Assembly (NCBI RefSeq): GCF_001612665.1
Contig: NZ_BDAX01000017.1
Span: 34,286 to 98,285, forward strand
Direction: 5' to 3'
DNA: 64,000 nt
DNA from: Nocardia alba NBRC 108234
GTDB taxonomy: Bacteria > Actinomycetota > Actinomycetes > Mycobacteriales > Mycobacteriaceae
Shown: positions 47,199-55,891 of the stretch, piece after piece
Position numbering within the stretch: the stretch's first letter is position 1
How the letters are laid out: each line of letters starts with the position of its first letter
Program-made: the position numbers and the translations under genes
Notes under the pieces: generated by a model
What the model was told of the DNA's origin: nothing
Seen by the model: only the letters and a program-made list of their open reading frames with translations
Databases searched by the model: none

Positions 47199-47450
47199 CT
47201 AGATCGTGGCCATCGTCGGGGTGCTGTGTGGGTCCTCGCCGGTGACCTCGATCGGGTAGAGGCCGACGACTTGCCGAGCGGCTTTCTCGACGAGCAGCGG
47301 CACGAAATCGCGGACGCGGGCATCGGCGAATCGCGCGTGGATCCGCCGAACCAGGAGTTCGATCTCCGCCGGTGATTCCGTGGGGAATTGGGCGATCAGA
47401 CGTTCGATCGTCTGATCGATCTGCACGGATTCGTTGTCGTCGCGCATCAT
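47199..47450 (-). CDS. small three-helix-bundle protein
   Basis: An 83-residue acidic protein: SVQIDQTIERLIAQFPTESP, then a helical AEIELLVRRIHARFADARV and FVPLLVEKAARQVV. I recall this as the 'three-helix bundle dimerization' family found in actinobacteria; the function is unknown. The start is a double ATG at 47450/47447. It precedes the SulP gene by 66 bases in the same direction. Confidence 0.75.
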   Translation of the reverse strand: MMRDDNESVQIDQTIERLIAQFPTESPAEIELLVRRIHARFADARVRDFVPLLVEKAARQVVGLYPIEVTGEDPHSTPTMATI

Positions 47451-47534
47451 CTGCTGCCTGTTCGTTCGGGACCGACCGGTCGCGCCGGGTCGTACGCTGG
47501 CCAGTTGTCGGCTTCGCCCCCCGCTATCGGCGAC

Positions 47535-47966
47535 TCAGCGTTCGGGCCGCCAGGTGGTGACAGCCCAGATGACCACGACACTCAGCGCGATGATCACGAT
47601 CGACCACGCCGGGTAGTACGGCAGGGACATGAAGTTCGCGACGATCACCAGCGCGGCGATTCCCAGTGCGCCGTAGCGACCCCATGTCGCCCCGATCGCG
47701 AGGCCGACGCCGAAGATCAGCGCGAGGGCGCCGAGCACGACATGAATCCAGCCCCACGTCGTGGTGTCGAACTCGTAGATGTATTCGATTCCGGCGACGT
47801 ACAACTGGTCGTCGGCGATCGCGGAGATGCCTTCCAGGATGGAGACCGCCGCCAGAATGATGAGCATGAACGCCGCCGAGAGGGATATTCCCTCGACGAT
47901 GGCTTGTTTCTGGATGGGCTCTGCCTCGGGCGTGACAGTGCGCGAGGTGGACGGGTTGCTGGTCAT
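47535..47966 (-). CDS. small four-helix membrane protein (DUF7144-like)
   Basis: A 143-residue protein with four membrane helices after a 27-residue Ser/Thr/Pro N-terminus: LSAAFMLIILAAVSILEGIS, WGWIHVVLGALALIFGVGLA, GALGIAALVIVANFMSL and WSIVIIALSVVVIWAVTTW. It is widespread in actinobacteria with unknown function; a stress-related role is often assumed. GAGGAG precedes the ATG at 47966. It sits 84 bases before the three-helix protein in the same direction. Confidence 0.82.
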   Translation of the reverse strand: MTSNPSTSRTVTPEAEPIQKQAIVEGISLSAAFMLIILAAVSILEGISAIADDQLYVAGIEYIYEFDTTTWGWIHVVLGALALIFGVGLAIGATWGRYGALGIAALVIVANFMSLPYYPAWSIVIIALSVVVIWAVTTWRPER

Positions 47967-48439
47967 GGTCGACTCCTCGGTGATGCGCAGGACCGGTCCA
48001 CTCGACGCCAGGCAATCCGCTGTCGAAAGGGCGCCGGTCCTATCGGGAACTTCTACCTGTTCGAGTTGATTCACCCGTGGTTGTTGTAGTTGTGAAGTGG
48101 GGTTATGCGCCCTGAATCGTGCGCGAATGTTCGCCCGGTGTTCGTGGTGCATCATCGAGAACCGCGTGCTCAGTGAAATTGACTGTGGGGGTCCAGCATC
48201 CGTATTCGTGGTTTGCCCAGAGTTTACCGGACCGGATTCCGCGCAACAAGATACGTTTCGGCGACGCTGCATTCGTCGCGGCGCACCGAATTCGCGGCGC
48301 GCCGGTACATCGACGCGCCGCCGGGCAAAGGCTCACAAGTCGGCGCGCGACTGCTCGGCTCATGACCGTGCCGCTCGCTCTCGCGTGAGTCGATTCACCC
48401 CACTGACCTGTCGGGCGGAGCGAAAGCCGCGACCGGGGG
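47967..48439. other. 473-base stretch without a recognised gene
   Basis: This lies between the DUF7144-like start and the stop of the MpaB-like gene. It has lower GC content than its neighbours (TTGTTGTAGTTGTG at about 48080). Short frames on both strands lack motifs and plausible codon use. It should contain the promoter of the small membrane gene; I find no convincing sigma-F-type GTTT/GGGTA pair and no hairpin. Confidence 0.5.
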
Positions 48440-49654
48440 CTAGGCGGCCCGGGTCAGTTGTGCGGCGGACGCGCCGATGGCCGGGCGGGCGCCGACCAGG
48501 GTGCGCATGAAACGATCCTGTTCGCGCGCACCGCGCGTCGCCGCGCGATCCAGTCCGCCGGGCAGTGCGACGCGGGCCGCCGATCGAACGAGGTTCGTCG
48601 GCATCCGCAGCAGGGGATACCAGGGCACCACGACGGTCGGGAGTCCGAGCGCGCGCATCGTGGCGCGACCGAGAAATGTTCCGGTCACCGACAGATGCTG
48701 GGCGTAGGCGAGCCGGCGCCGCACGCCGGGGAGCCGGTCGTAGTTCCACGACAGCGGATCTCGCGACATCGGGATCGCGAGCCGGCGCGTCGACTCGTCC
48801 GGGTCCGCCAGCGCCGAGAGCGTGTGTACCAGGACCCGCACGCCGTCGCGGAACGACAGCGGCAGCCACTGCTCCTCGACGCCGAGCAGACTGCCCACGT
48901 AGCGCACGACGTGCGCGACGGCATCGGCTTCGGACGGCGTGAGCATCACGCCCATCCCCATCGCCCCCACCGCCGGTGCGATGAAGGCGCCGACCAGCGT
49001 GGCCGCCATATCGGTCTGATTGATCGGCAGGCCCCAGTCCTCGGTCTGCCAGTCCGGCATCGCGGCCACGTGGCGGCGCACGAACGCGTGGATGAGCCGC
49101 ACCCGGATCGTCGACCGGTAGCCCAGGCCCAGCGGCGCGAGTCCGTCCTCGGAGAGAACATCCATCGCCCACTGCATCGTCTCGGCCCAGCGTTGATTCG
49201 AGCCCTTCTCCAGGGCGCCTGTCCGCAGCAGGGTCTTGTTGAAGCCGGAGAACTGGTAGCCGCCGAGCATGGCGACGTCGCGGGCGATGTACATGCCGTC
49301 GGCCCCGCTGCTGACCAGCACCTTGGCCCCACGAACCAGCTTGTCGTGGTCGACCCACGCCGGTACCGCCTCGACCTGCTCGAAGAACTCGCGCAGCGGC
49401 TCCGGTGCGTCCGGCACGGCCGCGATGCCGTGGGTGAGTGCGCGATCGAACAGCGGGCGCATCTGCTTACTGCCCGCGGTGAGCATCCACTCGACCAGTC
49501 GATCCATCGCGTCGTCGCCGACGAGCAGTCCCTCGCCGAGGCGGCGCCACTGGTCCGCATCGGGGCCGCGAACACCCAGTGTCGCCGCGAAGCCGGCGAC
49601 CATCGCGGGGGTGCGGTGGGGTCGGTCCGGGTGGCGGGTGGGAACGGTACGCAT
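48440..49654 (-). CDS. MpaB-type oxygenase (DUF2236)
   Basis: A 404-residue protein of the MpaB/latex-clearing family, haem-dependent oxygenases without classical motifs. Marks are ARDVAMLGGYQFSGFNKTLL, RVRLIHAFVRRHVAA (haem-face His/Arg helix) and WGLPINQTDMAATLVGAFI. Later there is VGSLLGVEEQWLPLS. The family oxidises isoprenoid or lipid substrates; the substrate here is unknown. The ATG at 49654 has GAGGAG upstream. It is divergent from a TetR gene with an operator between. Confidence 0.85.
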   Translation of the reverse strand: MRTVPTRHPDRPHRTPAMVAGFAATLGVRGPDADQWRRLGEGLLVGDDAMDRLVEWMLTAGSKQMRPLFDRALTHGIAAVPDAPEPLREFFEQVEAVPAWVDHDKLVRGAKVLVSSGADGMYIARDVAMLGGYQFSGFNKTLLRTGALEKGSNQRWAETMQWAMDVLSEDGLAPLGLGYRSTIRVRLIHAFVRRHVAAMPDWQTEDWGLPINQTDMAATLVGAFIAPAVGAMGMGVMLTPSEADAVAHVVRYVGSLLGVEEQWLPLSFRDGVRVLVHTLSALADPDESTRRLAIPMSRDPLSWNYDRLPGVRRRLAYAQHLSVTGTFLGRATMRALGLPTVVVPWYPLLRMPTNLVRSAARVALPGGLDRAATRGAREQDRFMRTLVGARPAIGASAAQLTRAA

Positions 49655-49682
49655 CGGCACTCCTCGTTGAGCGACGGTAAAT

Positions 49683-49700
49683 GGATAACAACTGATATCC
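49683..49700. promoter_or_regulatory. inverted repeat between MpaB and TetR genes
   Basis: GGATA-N8-TATCC, within the 75-base divergent region; a typical size for a TetR dimer. A second pair, AGGAC-N10-GTCCT, follows nearer the TetR start. Autoregulation and control of the oxygenase gene are inferred. Confidence 0.5.
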
Positions 49701-49729
49701 AAAATAGGACGCCTGCTAAAGTCCTGTCA

Positions 49730-50353
49730 ATGGCGCGTGCGGAGGTGGTCCGGCCCTACCGGGGGATGAGCGCGGCGAACCGGCGAGACGAACGCCGCGA
49801 CAAGCTCCTCGCCGCCGGTCGGCAGGTGTGGGGCGAAGCCGGACCGGCCGAAGTCACCGTGCGGCGCGTGTGTGCCGCGTCCGGGTTGACTCCGCGCTAT
49901 TTCTACGAGCAGTTCCCCACCAGGGACGCGCTGGTGCTCGCCGTTGCCGCGCAGGTGCACGAGGAACTGGCCGCCACCTTGGTCGAGGCCAGCCGGTCCG
50001 AATCGGGTGGCCTCGAGCGCAAGTTGCGGCGGGCCTTGACGGCTTACCTCGACGCCATCGCCGACGACCCGCGCATCCACCGCATCCTCACCAGTGACGC
50101 CCACGGCACCGCCGGACTCGAGGAACTGCGCGCGCGCTCGGTCGGCATCGTCACCGATCTCGTGGTGCAGTACAGCGCGGAGTTCCTCGACACCCCGGCG
50201 GCTCCGGAGGATCGCCGTCGGGAAGCGCTGTTCGTGGTCGGCGGGATCAATCAGCTCGTCGAGGCCTGGCTGCACGATCCCCGTCAGTCGAGCGCCGAAT
50301 TGGCCACGCTCTGTACCGAACTCGCGCTCGCGGTGGCGACCAGGACCGGCTGA
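49730..50353 (+). CDS. TetR-family regulator
   Basis: A 207-residue TetR protein. HTH at about 22-68: RRDKLLAAGRQVWGEAGPAE then VRRVCAASGLTPRYFYEQF. The ligand domain is all-helical with no evident specificity. It is divergent from the MpaB-like oxygenase with 75 bases between, so it probably controls it. The start ATG lies close behind an inverted repeat and lacks a strong ribosome site, which suggests low or leaderless expression. Confidence 0.9.
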   Translation: MARAEVVRPYRGMSAANRRDERRDKLLAAGRQVWGEAGPAEVTVRRVCAASGLTPRYFYEQFPTRDALVLAVAAQVHEELAATLVEASRSESGGLERKLRRALTAYLDAIADDPRIHRILTSDAHGTAGLEELRARSVGIVTDLVVQYSAEFLDTPAAPEDRRREALFVVGGINQLVEAWLHDPRQSSAELATLCTELALAVATRTG

Positions 50354-50367
50354 GCCGGTCGAAGGGG

Positions 50368-51030
50368 TCAGCCCTCGGACTGTGGCACCCGCGCGTGGTG
50401 GGCCGCCGTGCTCTGTGCGCTGACGGGGGCGGCCAGTGCTCCCGCGAGCATGTCGATGATCTCCGCCCACGCGTGCGCGTCGGCGGCCCGCGTCGCGCCC
50501 GCCTCCGCCGCGCGCTCATGGTCGGCTAGGAGCGCGAAGATCATGGTGGTCAGTGCTCGCAACCGGCGCACCCGCAGCCGGGGCGGCAAGGTGGTGAGCT
50601 CGCGGTCGAGGCCCAGCATGATCACGCGGACCGACGTGCGGCCCGCGCTGTCCAGGTTGGCCGCGTCCGAGACCGCCGGATGCGGGTGTATCTGTTCGAG
50701 AAATCGCGCGTAGTGCCGGATTCCGTGTCGTTCGCCGAGTTCGAACATCGGCACCACCAGGGCCTCGAGAAGTCCGTGCAGGCCCGGTGGCCGACCCGAT
50801 CCCGCTCGTTCGGCGAGCAATTCCAGGCGCCGCACCTCCAACGTCGCCAGCCGGAATTCGACCACCGCCTCGATGAGCCCGTCGCGGGATCCGAAGTGGT
50901 ACTGGATCGCCGAATTATTGCGCTGACCCGCGGCGGCCGCGATATCGCGCAGTGGCACCGACCGTCCGTGCTCGGCGATCAGCCGCTCCGCCGCGACGAT
51001 GATGCGTTCCCGTGCCGCTGTTCCTGCCAC
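50368..51030 (-). CDS. TetR-family regulator
   Basis: A 220-residue TetR protein with HTH ERIIVAAERLIAEHGRSVPL and IAAAAGQRNNSAIQYHFGSR, the form with an NNSAIQYHF recognition helix found in regulators of lipid and steroid catabolism genes. The start is a GTG at 51030. It is divergent from an SDR gene, and an inverted repeat lies at 51082-51099. It is convergent with the preceding TetR gene, 14 bases apart. Confidence 0.9.
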   Translation of the reverse strand: MAGTAARERIIVAAERLIAEHGRSVPLRDIAAAAGQRNNSAIQYHFGSRDGLIEAVVEFRLATLEVRRLELLAERAGSGRPPGLHGLLEALVVPMFELGERHGIRHYARFLEQIHPHPAVSDAANLDSAGRTSVRVIMLGLDRELTTLPPRLRVRRLRALTTMIFALLADHERAAEAGATRAADAHAWAEIIDMLAGALAAPVSAQSTAAHHARVPQSEG

Positions 51031-51081
51031 AGCCCGGACAGTAGTCGTTCACCAGCGACAGTGAGTACTTGTCCTTGACAA

Positions 51082-51099
51082 TTAAGCAATAGTTCTTAA
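51082..51099. promoter_or_regulatory. inverted repeat between TetR and SDR genes
   Basis: TTAAG-N8-CTTAA lies next to TTGACA (51075-51080), a good -35 for the SDR operon. An AT-rich palindrome in this GC-rich DNA, in a divergent region, points to the operator of the TetR protein at 50368-51030. Confidence 0.55.
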
Positions 51100-51150
51100 A
51101 GCTGCCTGTGACCGCAGACACATGCGGACGCAGCGGAGAGGAACTTGCCC

Positions 51151-51939
51151 ATGATCCTGGATACCTTCCGGCTCGACGGTCGCGTTGCCGTCGTCACCGG
51201 CGCGGGCCGCGGCATCGGCGCGGCCACCGCGCTCGCGCTCGCCGAAGCCGGTGCCGACGTCGCCATCGCCGCCCGCACCACCGAACAGCTCGACGAGGTC
51301 GCCGGGAAGATCCGCGCCCTCGGTCGCCGTGCCGTCACCGTGTCGGCGGATCTGTCGGACCTGGCCGCCGTGAAGGCCTTCGCCGACACCGCCGCCGCCG
51401 AACTCGGCCGCATCGACATCGTGGTCAACAATGTCGGCGGCACCATGCCCAATACCTTCATGACCACCTCCCCGGAGTTTCTGGAGGAGGCGTTTCGCTT
51501 CAATGTGTCCACCGCGCACGTGCTCACGCAGGCTGCGGTGCCCCATCTGCTGAAGTCGGACAACGCGTCGGTGGTCAGCATCTGCTCGATGATGGGCCGG
51601 GCCCCGGGCCGTGGTTTCCTCGCCTATGGCACCGCCAAAGCCGCCCTCGCGCACTGGACCCGGCTGGCCGCCACGGACCTGTCTCCGCGCATTCGCGTCA
51701 ATGCCATCGCCGTCGGTTCGGTACTCACCTCCGCGCTGGATGTCGTTGCGGGACAACCGGAGATCAAGGCCGCGATGGAAGCCGCGACTCCGCTGGGTCG
51801 ACTCGGCGAGCCGTGGGAGATCGCGGCGGCCATCGTCTACCTCGCCTCCCGTGCGGGCGGCTACACCACCGGCAAGATCCTCGAGGTCGACGGTGGTATC
51901 GAAAGCCCCAACTTCGCACTCGGCCTGCCCGACCTGTGA
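51151..51939 (+). CDS. SDR-family oxidoreductase
   Basis: A 262-residue classical SDR. Cofactor motif TGAGRGIG is at about residue 16, then NNVGGT. The catalytic Ser is in VSICSMMGRAP, Tyr and Lys in FLAYGTAKAALAHW. The C-terminal LEVDGGIESPN is standard. GGAGAGGAAC precedes the ATG at 51151; a TTG two codons upstream is less likely. It starts a unit followed after 25 bases by a DapB-like gene, and both may modify the same lipid or steroid. Confidence 0.92.
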   Translation: MILDTFRLDGRVAVVTGAGRGIGAATALALAEAGADVAIAARTTEQLDEVAGKIRALGRRAVTVSADLSDLAAVKAFADTAAAELGRIDIVVNNVGGTMPNTFMTTSPEFLEEAFRFNVSTAHVLTQAAVPHLLKSDNASVVSICSMMGRAPGRGFLAYGTAKAALAHWTRLAATDLSPRIRVNAIAVGSVLTSALDVVAGQPEIKAAMEAATPLGRLGEPWEIAAAIVYLASRAGGYTTGKILEVDGGIESPNFALGLPDL

Positions 51940-51964
51940 TCCACACCCGCGCAAAGGATCTGAC

Positions 51965-53029
51965 ATGACCTACCGTGTAATCCAATGGAGCACCGGAAAC
52001 GTCGGTGCGCGAGCACTGCGTTCCATAATCGCCCGGCCCGAACTCGAACTCGTCGGGGTGTGGGTATCCAGTGACGCCAAGGCCGGGAAGGACGCGGGCG
52101 AACTCGCCGGTCTCGCTGTCGACACCGGCATCATCGCGACCACCGATGCCGATGCCCTGCTGGCTTTGCGGCCCGACTGCATCGTGCACACCGCCATGGC
52201 CGACGACCGGTTGATGGAAGCGGTCGACGACCTGAAACGCTTTCTGCGCGCCGGTATCAATGTGGTGTCCAGCAGTCCGGTCTTCCTGCAGTTCCCGTAC
52301 GGCACGCTGCCCGACGAGGCGATCGCCCCGATCATCGCGGCCGCCGAAGAAGGTGGTGCGTCCCTGTGGGTCAACGGGATCGACCCGGGCTGGGCCAACG
52401 ACTGGCTGCCGCTGCTGCTCTCCAGTGGCTCCGAACGGATCGATCGCATCATCTGCTCGGAGATCATGGACTACTCCACCTACGACAACCCCAAGGTCGT
52501 CTTCGACATCATGGGGTTCGGTAGCGACCTCGACGACCTGCCGTTGCTGCTGCAACCCGGCATCCTCACGCTCGCCTGGGGCAGCGTCATCCGACAGCTC
52601 GCCGCCGCACTCGATATCGAACTCGACTCCGTGACACAGCATTTCGAACGGCTACCGGCTACCGACGACCTCACCATCGGCACCCGTACCATCGCCGTGG
52701 GCACCGCCGCGGCGCTGCGCTTCCAGGTCAACGGCATCCGTGCCGACCGTGAGGTGCTCACGCTCGAGCATGTCACCCGTCTGCATCCCGATCTGGCTCC
52801 CGAGTGGCCGCAGCCGACGGGAAAGGGCGGCTACCGCGTCGAAATCCAGGGCGAACCCGACTACCGACTCGACCTCCAGCTCACCAGCGACGGCGACCAC
52901 GCGCTCGCCGGCGTGGTCGGGACCGCCGCCCGCCTGGTCAGCGCCGTCGCGGCCGTGGTCGAAGCCCGCCCGGGTCTGCTGACCGCGACCGATCTGCCCC
53001 TCACCACGGGCCGTGGACTGGTGTCCTGA
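51965..53029 (+). CDS. DapB-like NAD(P)-dependent dehydrogenase
   Basis: A 354-residue protein with an N-terminal Rossmann domain beginning YRVIQWSTGNVGARALRSII, typical of the actinobacterial dihydrodipicolinate-reductase-like family (also named 2,4-diaminopentanoate dehydrogenase-like). Later come GVWVSSDAKAGKDAGEL, VNVVSSSPVFLQFPYGTLP-like text and VNGIDPGWANDWLPLLL. Members often lie in cholesterol, lipid or terpene gene clusters. The substrate is unknown. It is 25 bases after the SDR gene. Confidence 0.87.
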   Translation: MTYRVIQWSTGNVGARALRSIIARPELELVGVWVSSDAKAGKDAGELAGLAVDTGIIATTDADALLALRPDCIVHTAMADDRLMEAVDDLKRFLRAGINVVSSSPVFLQFPYGTLPDEAIAPIIAAAEEGGASLWVNGIDPGWANDWLPLLLSSGSERIDRIICSEIMDYSTYDNPKVVFDIMGFGSDLDDLPLLLQPGILTLAWGSVIRQLAAALDIELDSVTQHFERLPATDDLTIGTRTIAVGTAAALRFQVNGIRADREVLTLEHVTRLHPDLAPEWPQPTGKGGYRVEIQGEPDYRLDLQLTSDGDHALAGVVGTAARLVSAVAAVVEARPGLLTATDLPLTTGRGLVS

Positions 53030-53065
53030 CGGGTCGCCCTTCCGAGACTGGAGCGTGCCAAAAAT

Positions 53066-53081
53066 CTAGAACACGTTATAG
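53066..53081. promoter_or_regulatory. KstR-like operator over the -10 of the flavoprotein gene
   Basis: CTAGAACACGTTATAG contains an exact match to TnnAACnnGTTnnA (53067-53080), the motif of the steroid-catabolism repressor KstR. It overlaps a good -10 box TATAGT (53078-53083) with GTGCCA 17 bases upstream. KstR itself is not encoded here; a local TetR could also be the binder. Confidence 0.65.
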
Positions 53082-53145
53082 TTCTGCCGGTAACGGTGTG
53101 GTCGGTCGACAATGCGGTCGGCCGGTGCTCGGAAGGGTGTACAAA

Positions 53146-54750
53146 GTGCGGGCCTGGGATGACACAGCCGATGTCGTGGTCGTCGGATACGGCGGAGCGG
53201 GCGCGGCCGCCGCGCTGGCGGCGCGGGAATCGGGCGCCGATGTGCTGGCCGTCGACCGGTATCTGGGCGGCGGCGCCACGACCCTGTCGGGCGGCATCGT
53301 GTACGCGGGTGGCGGCACGTGGGTGCAACGCGACGCGGGCATCGACGACGACGTCGACACCATGCTCGCGTATCTGCGGGCCGAGGTCGGCGACGCCGTG
53401 AGCGCCGCGACCCTGCGCCGTTTCTGCGAAGAGTCCCCGGCCATGATCGACTGGCTGACCGGGCACGGTGTGCCCTTCGCGCCGTCGCTGTGCCCGTACA
53501 AGACGTCCTACCCGACCGATGACTACTACCTGTACTACTCGGGCAGCGAGAACTCCGGCGGGTACCGGGATCTCGCGAAACCACGCCAGCGCGGTCACCG
53601 CACCCACGGTCCCGGTGTCTCGGGCAAGGCGCTGTTCGAACCGCTGGCGGCGTCGGCGGCCCGGCACGGCGTTCGTGTCCGGACCGGCACCAGGTCGACT
53701 CGGCTCGTCGTCGAGGACGGCCGCGTGACCGGCATCGAGGCGATCACCATCGCGCACGCGCCCGCGATGGTGCGGCGCCGATTCGCCGCGCTCGCTCGTA
53801 TCTCGGCGAAACCCGGTGTGTACCACCAGGGCCTGCGCCGGGCGGTGGAGAAGCTGCTGGCCCGGATCGAGCGCACGCACGGCGTCCCGGTCCGGATCCG
53901 GGCGAGGTCCGGCGTGGTGCTCACCACGGGTGGGTTCATCGCGAACGGGGAGATGGTCGCACGGCACGCGCCCGGGTACCCGTGGTCGCAGGGGCTGCCG
54001 CTGGGTAGCGCCGGTGACGACGGCAGCGGCATCACGATGGCGCTCGACGTCGGGGCGGCGAGCGGCAAGATGGACGCGCTGTCGACCTGGCGGTTCATCG
54101 CGCCGCCCAGCGCCTTCTTCGGAGCGATCGCGGTGAATGCCTTGGGCGAGCGCATGATCGACGAGTCCCGCTACGGCGCGGCACTCGGTGCGGCCATCGC
54201 CGCGAGTCCGGGACACCGTGCCTGGCTGCTCGTCGATTCCGAGCTGGCGTCCGAAGCTCGAGGGCAGATCGGCGCGCAGTCGGTGTGGTTCCAGCGAATG
54301 CAGACCGAACGTCTGCTGCGGTTCGGGAGCGTGCGCGGTAACACCGTCGAGGACGTGGCCGCCCGGGCGGGGATCGACGGTTCCGCGCTCCGGGAAACCG
54401 TCGACGCGCACAACCGGGCCATCGACACCGGCGACCCCGACCCGCTGGGTAAGCCCGACGACATCCGTCGCCCGCTGCGGAGCGGACCGTTCGCCCTGCT
54501 GGACATCTCGTTCAAGGCGCGACTCACCTATCCGATGCCGATGCTCACCCTCGGTGGTCTGCTGGTGGACGAGGACACCGGCGCTGTGCGGCTCGAGAGC
54601 GGGGGAGTGCTACCGGGACTCTTCGCGGCGGGCCGGGCGGCGGTCGGCGTCTGCTCGAACTCCTACATCAGTGGACTGTCGCTGGCCGACTGCATCTTCT
54701 CCGGACGGCGGGCGGGCACGCACAGCGCCCGCCCGCTGCCACGCGGCTGA
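53146..54750 (+). CDS. FAD-dependent dehydrogenase, KstD/fumarate-reductase family
   Basis: A 534-residue FAD_binding_2 flavoprotein. The FAD motif is VVVVGYGGAGAAAALAARES at residue 10. Middle segments are YLGGGATTLSGGIVYAGGGT, SGVVLTTGGFIANGEM and GSAGDDGSGITMAL. The C-terminal MLTLGGLLVDEDTGAVR and LPGLFAAGRAAVGVCSNSYI fit the 3-ketosteroid dehydrogenase/fumarate reductase group. The substrate-side YxG motif of true KstD is not obvious. Start GTG 53146 is favoured by GGAAGG nine bases upstream; GTG 53137 is possible. Its promoter has a KstR-type box. Confidence 0.87.
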   Translation: MRAWDDTADVVVVGYGGAGAAAALAARESGADVLAVDRYLGGGATTLSGGIVYAGGGTWVQRDAGIDDDVDTMLAYLRAEVGDAVSAATLRRFCEESPAMIDWLTGHGVPFAPSLCPYKTSYPTDDYYLYYSGSENSGGYRDLAKPRQRGHRTHGPGVSGKALFEPLAASAARHGVRVRTGTRSTRLVVEDGRVTGIEAITIAHAPAMVRRRFAALARISAKPGVYHQGLRRAVEKLLARIERTHGVPVRIRARSGVVLTTGGFIANGEMVARHAPGYPWSQGLPLGSAGDDGSGITMALDVGAASGKMDALSTWRFIAPPSAFFGAIAVNALGERMIDESRYGAALGAAIAASPGHRAWLLVDSELASEARGQIGAQSVWFQRMQTERLLRFGSVRGNTVEDVAARAGIDGSALRETVDAHNRAIDTGDPDPLGKPDDIRRPLRSGPFALLDISFKARLTYPMPMLTLGGLLVDEDTGAVRLESGGVLPGLFAAGRAAVGVCSNSYISGLSLADCIFSGRRAGTHSARPLPRG

Positions 54751-54796
54751 GGATCCGCCGCGCGCTGGGTATCCGCGCAGGGCTCGACGGCGAGGA

Positions 54797-55771
54797 TCAC
54801 GCGGGCATCCGATCCGGCGGTCCGCCTGTCCGATCGAGGGCGGCGACGAACGCGGCGACCTGCGCCAGGGCGGCGGCTGCCTCCGGGACGGCCAGGTAGC
54901 CGGCCTGGAAGACGTGGACCTGGCCGGGCCAGACCTGCAGTTCGCAGTGCGCACCGGCGCGGCGAGCGGCCGCTTCGAGATGGTCGGCGTCGGCGCGCAA
55001 GACCTCGAGCCCGCCGACCTGGATGAGTATCGGCGGAAAGTCGGGCACGATTCCCGCCGCCACATCCAGGCGGGGATCGGTCAGGTCGGCCCCGGCCACG
55101 TACATCCCGATCAGTCGGCGGGCCGTGGTGGCCGATGCGTAGGGGTCTCGCAGGGCCGGTTCCATCGTGGCGGCCAGCCGCATGCTCAGGTCGGCGAGCG
55201 GGGAGAACAGCACCAGGCCCGCCGGTTGCGGTAGTCCCCGCCGGGTGAGTTCGCCGGCCAGTGCCAGTGCCAGGTGCCCGCCCGCCGAGTCGCCCGCCAC
55301 GACGATGTCCTCGGGTCGATGTCCGCGGGCGAGGAGCCAGCGGTAGCCGCGCAGCGCGTCCTCGTGAGCCGCGGGAAACGGGTGTTCGGGGGCGAGCCGA
55401 TACCGCAGGGCGAAAGCGGGGCGCTCACACGCGCGACCCACCCGCCCGACCAGACCCCGGTGGGTGCCCGGCGAACAGGAGAAGTACGCGCTCCCGTGCA
55501 GGTAGTAGACGATCGGCTCCCCCGGCTCGGGCACTGCATTCACCCACTCGCCGCGTACGGGGGCGTCGGGGTCCGTCCGGTCGTGGACGGGAAAACGCGC
55601 CACCGTCCACGACGGCATGGCCAGGCGCAAGCCGTGCATGGCCAGGCGACCGATGCGGGCGCCCGCTCGGGTGGCGGGAAGTAGCGATCCGAGCCGGTGC
55701 ACTGTCGCCAGCATGACCGCGGCCACGATCCGGCTGGCGCGGGACGGCGTCGCGTCGAGATTTCGATCCAT
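54797..55771 (-). CDS. alpha/beta hydrolase, HSL family
   Basis: A 324-residue esterase/lipase. The oxyanion motif is YYLHGSAYFSCS (HGS in place of HGG), followed by the nucleophile in VVAGDSAGGHLALALA (GDSAGG) and the acid/base region with His in WPGQVHVFQAG. This is the hormone-sensitive-lipase (group IV) type; mycobacterial Lip proteins are close in style. It is probably a cytosolic esterase of short acyl or steroid esters. ATG 55771 is chosen for AGGA eight bases upstream; ATG 55780 is also possible. It is divergent from an SDR gene across a palindrome. Confidence 0.9.
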   Translation of the reverse strand: MDRNLDATPSRASRIVAAVMLATVHRLGSLLPATRAGARIGRLAMHGLRLAMPSWTVARFPVHDRTDPDAPVRGEWVNAVPEPGEPIVYYLHGSAYFSCSPGTHRGLVGRVGRACERPAFALRYRLAPEHPFPAAHEDALRGYRWLLARGHRPEDIVVAGDSAGGHLALALAGELTRRGLPQPAGLVLFSPLADLSMRLAATMEPALRDPYASATTARRLIGMYVAGADLTDPRLDVAAGIVPDFPPILIQVGGLEVLRADADHLEAAARRAGAHCELQVWPGQVHVFQAGYLAVPEAAAALAQVAAFVAALDRTGGPPDRMPA

Positions 55772-55846
55772 GCCGCACATCCTGCGCCGACAAGGGGTCA
55801 ACTGACAAGAGTTCATGTCAAAAACTGTCGCCCTCCGGTACATTGC

Positions 55847-55864
55847 TGACATGACTTCATGTCA
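55847..55864. promoter_or_regulatory. 18-bp palindrome between hydrolase and SDR genes
   Basis: TGACATGA-CT-TCATGTCA, perfect 8-base arms. A further TTCATGTCA half-site stands at 55812-55820. The position in the divergent region suggests control of both the hydrolase and the SDR-MBL-TetR unit, likely by the TetR protein at 57902. Confidence 0.68.
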
Positions 55865-55891
55865 AAATGGGAATTCGGAGGTATCGCGGAC

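Noticed and set aside
48103..48510. Short frames in the 473-base gap, including an 86-codon minus-strand and a 137-codon plus-strand frame
   Set aside because: Arg/Ala/Cys-rich translations without motifs and with poor starts. The stretch looks non-coding.
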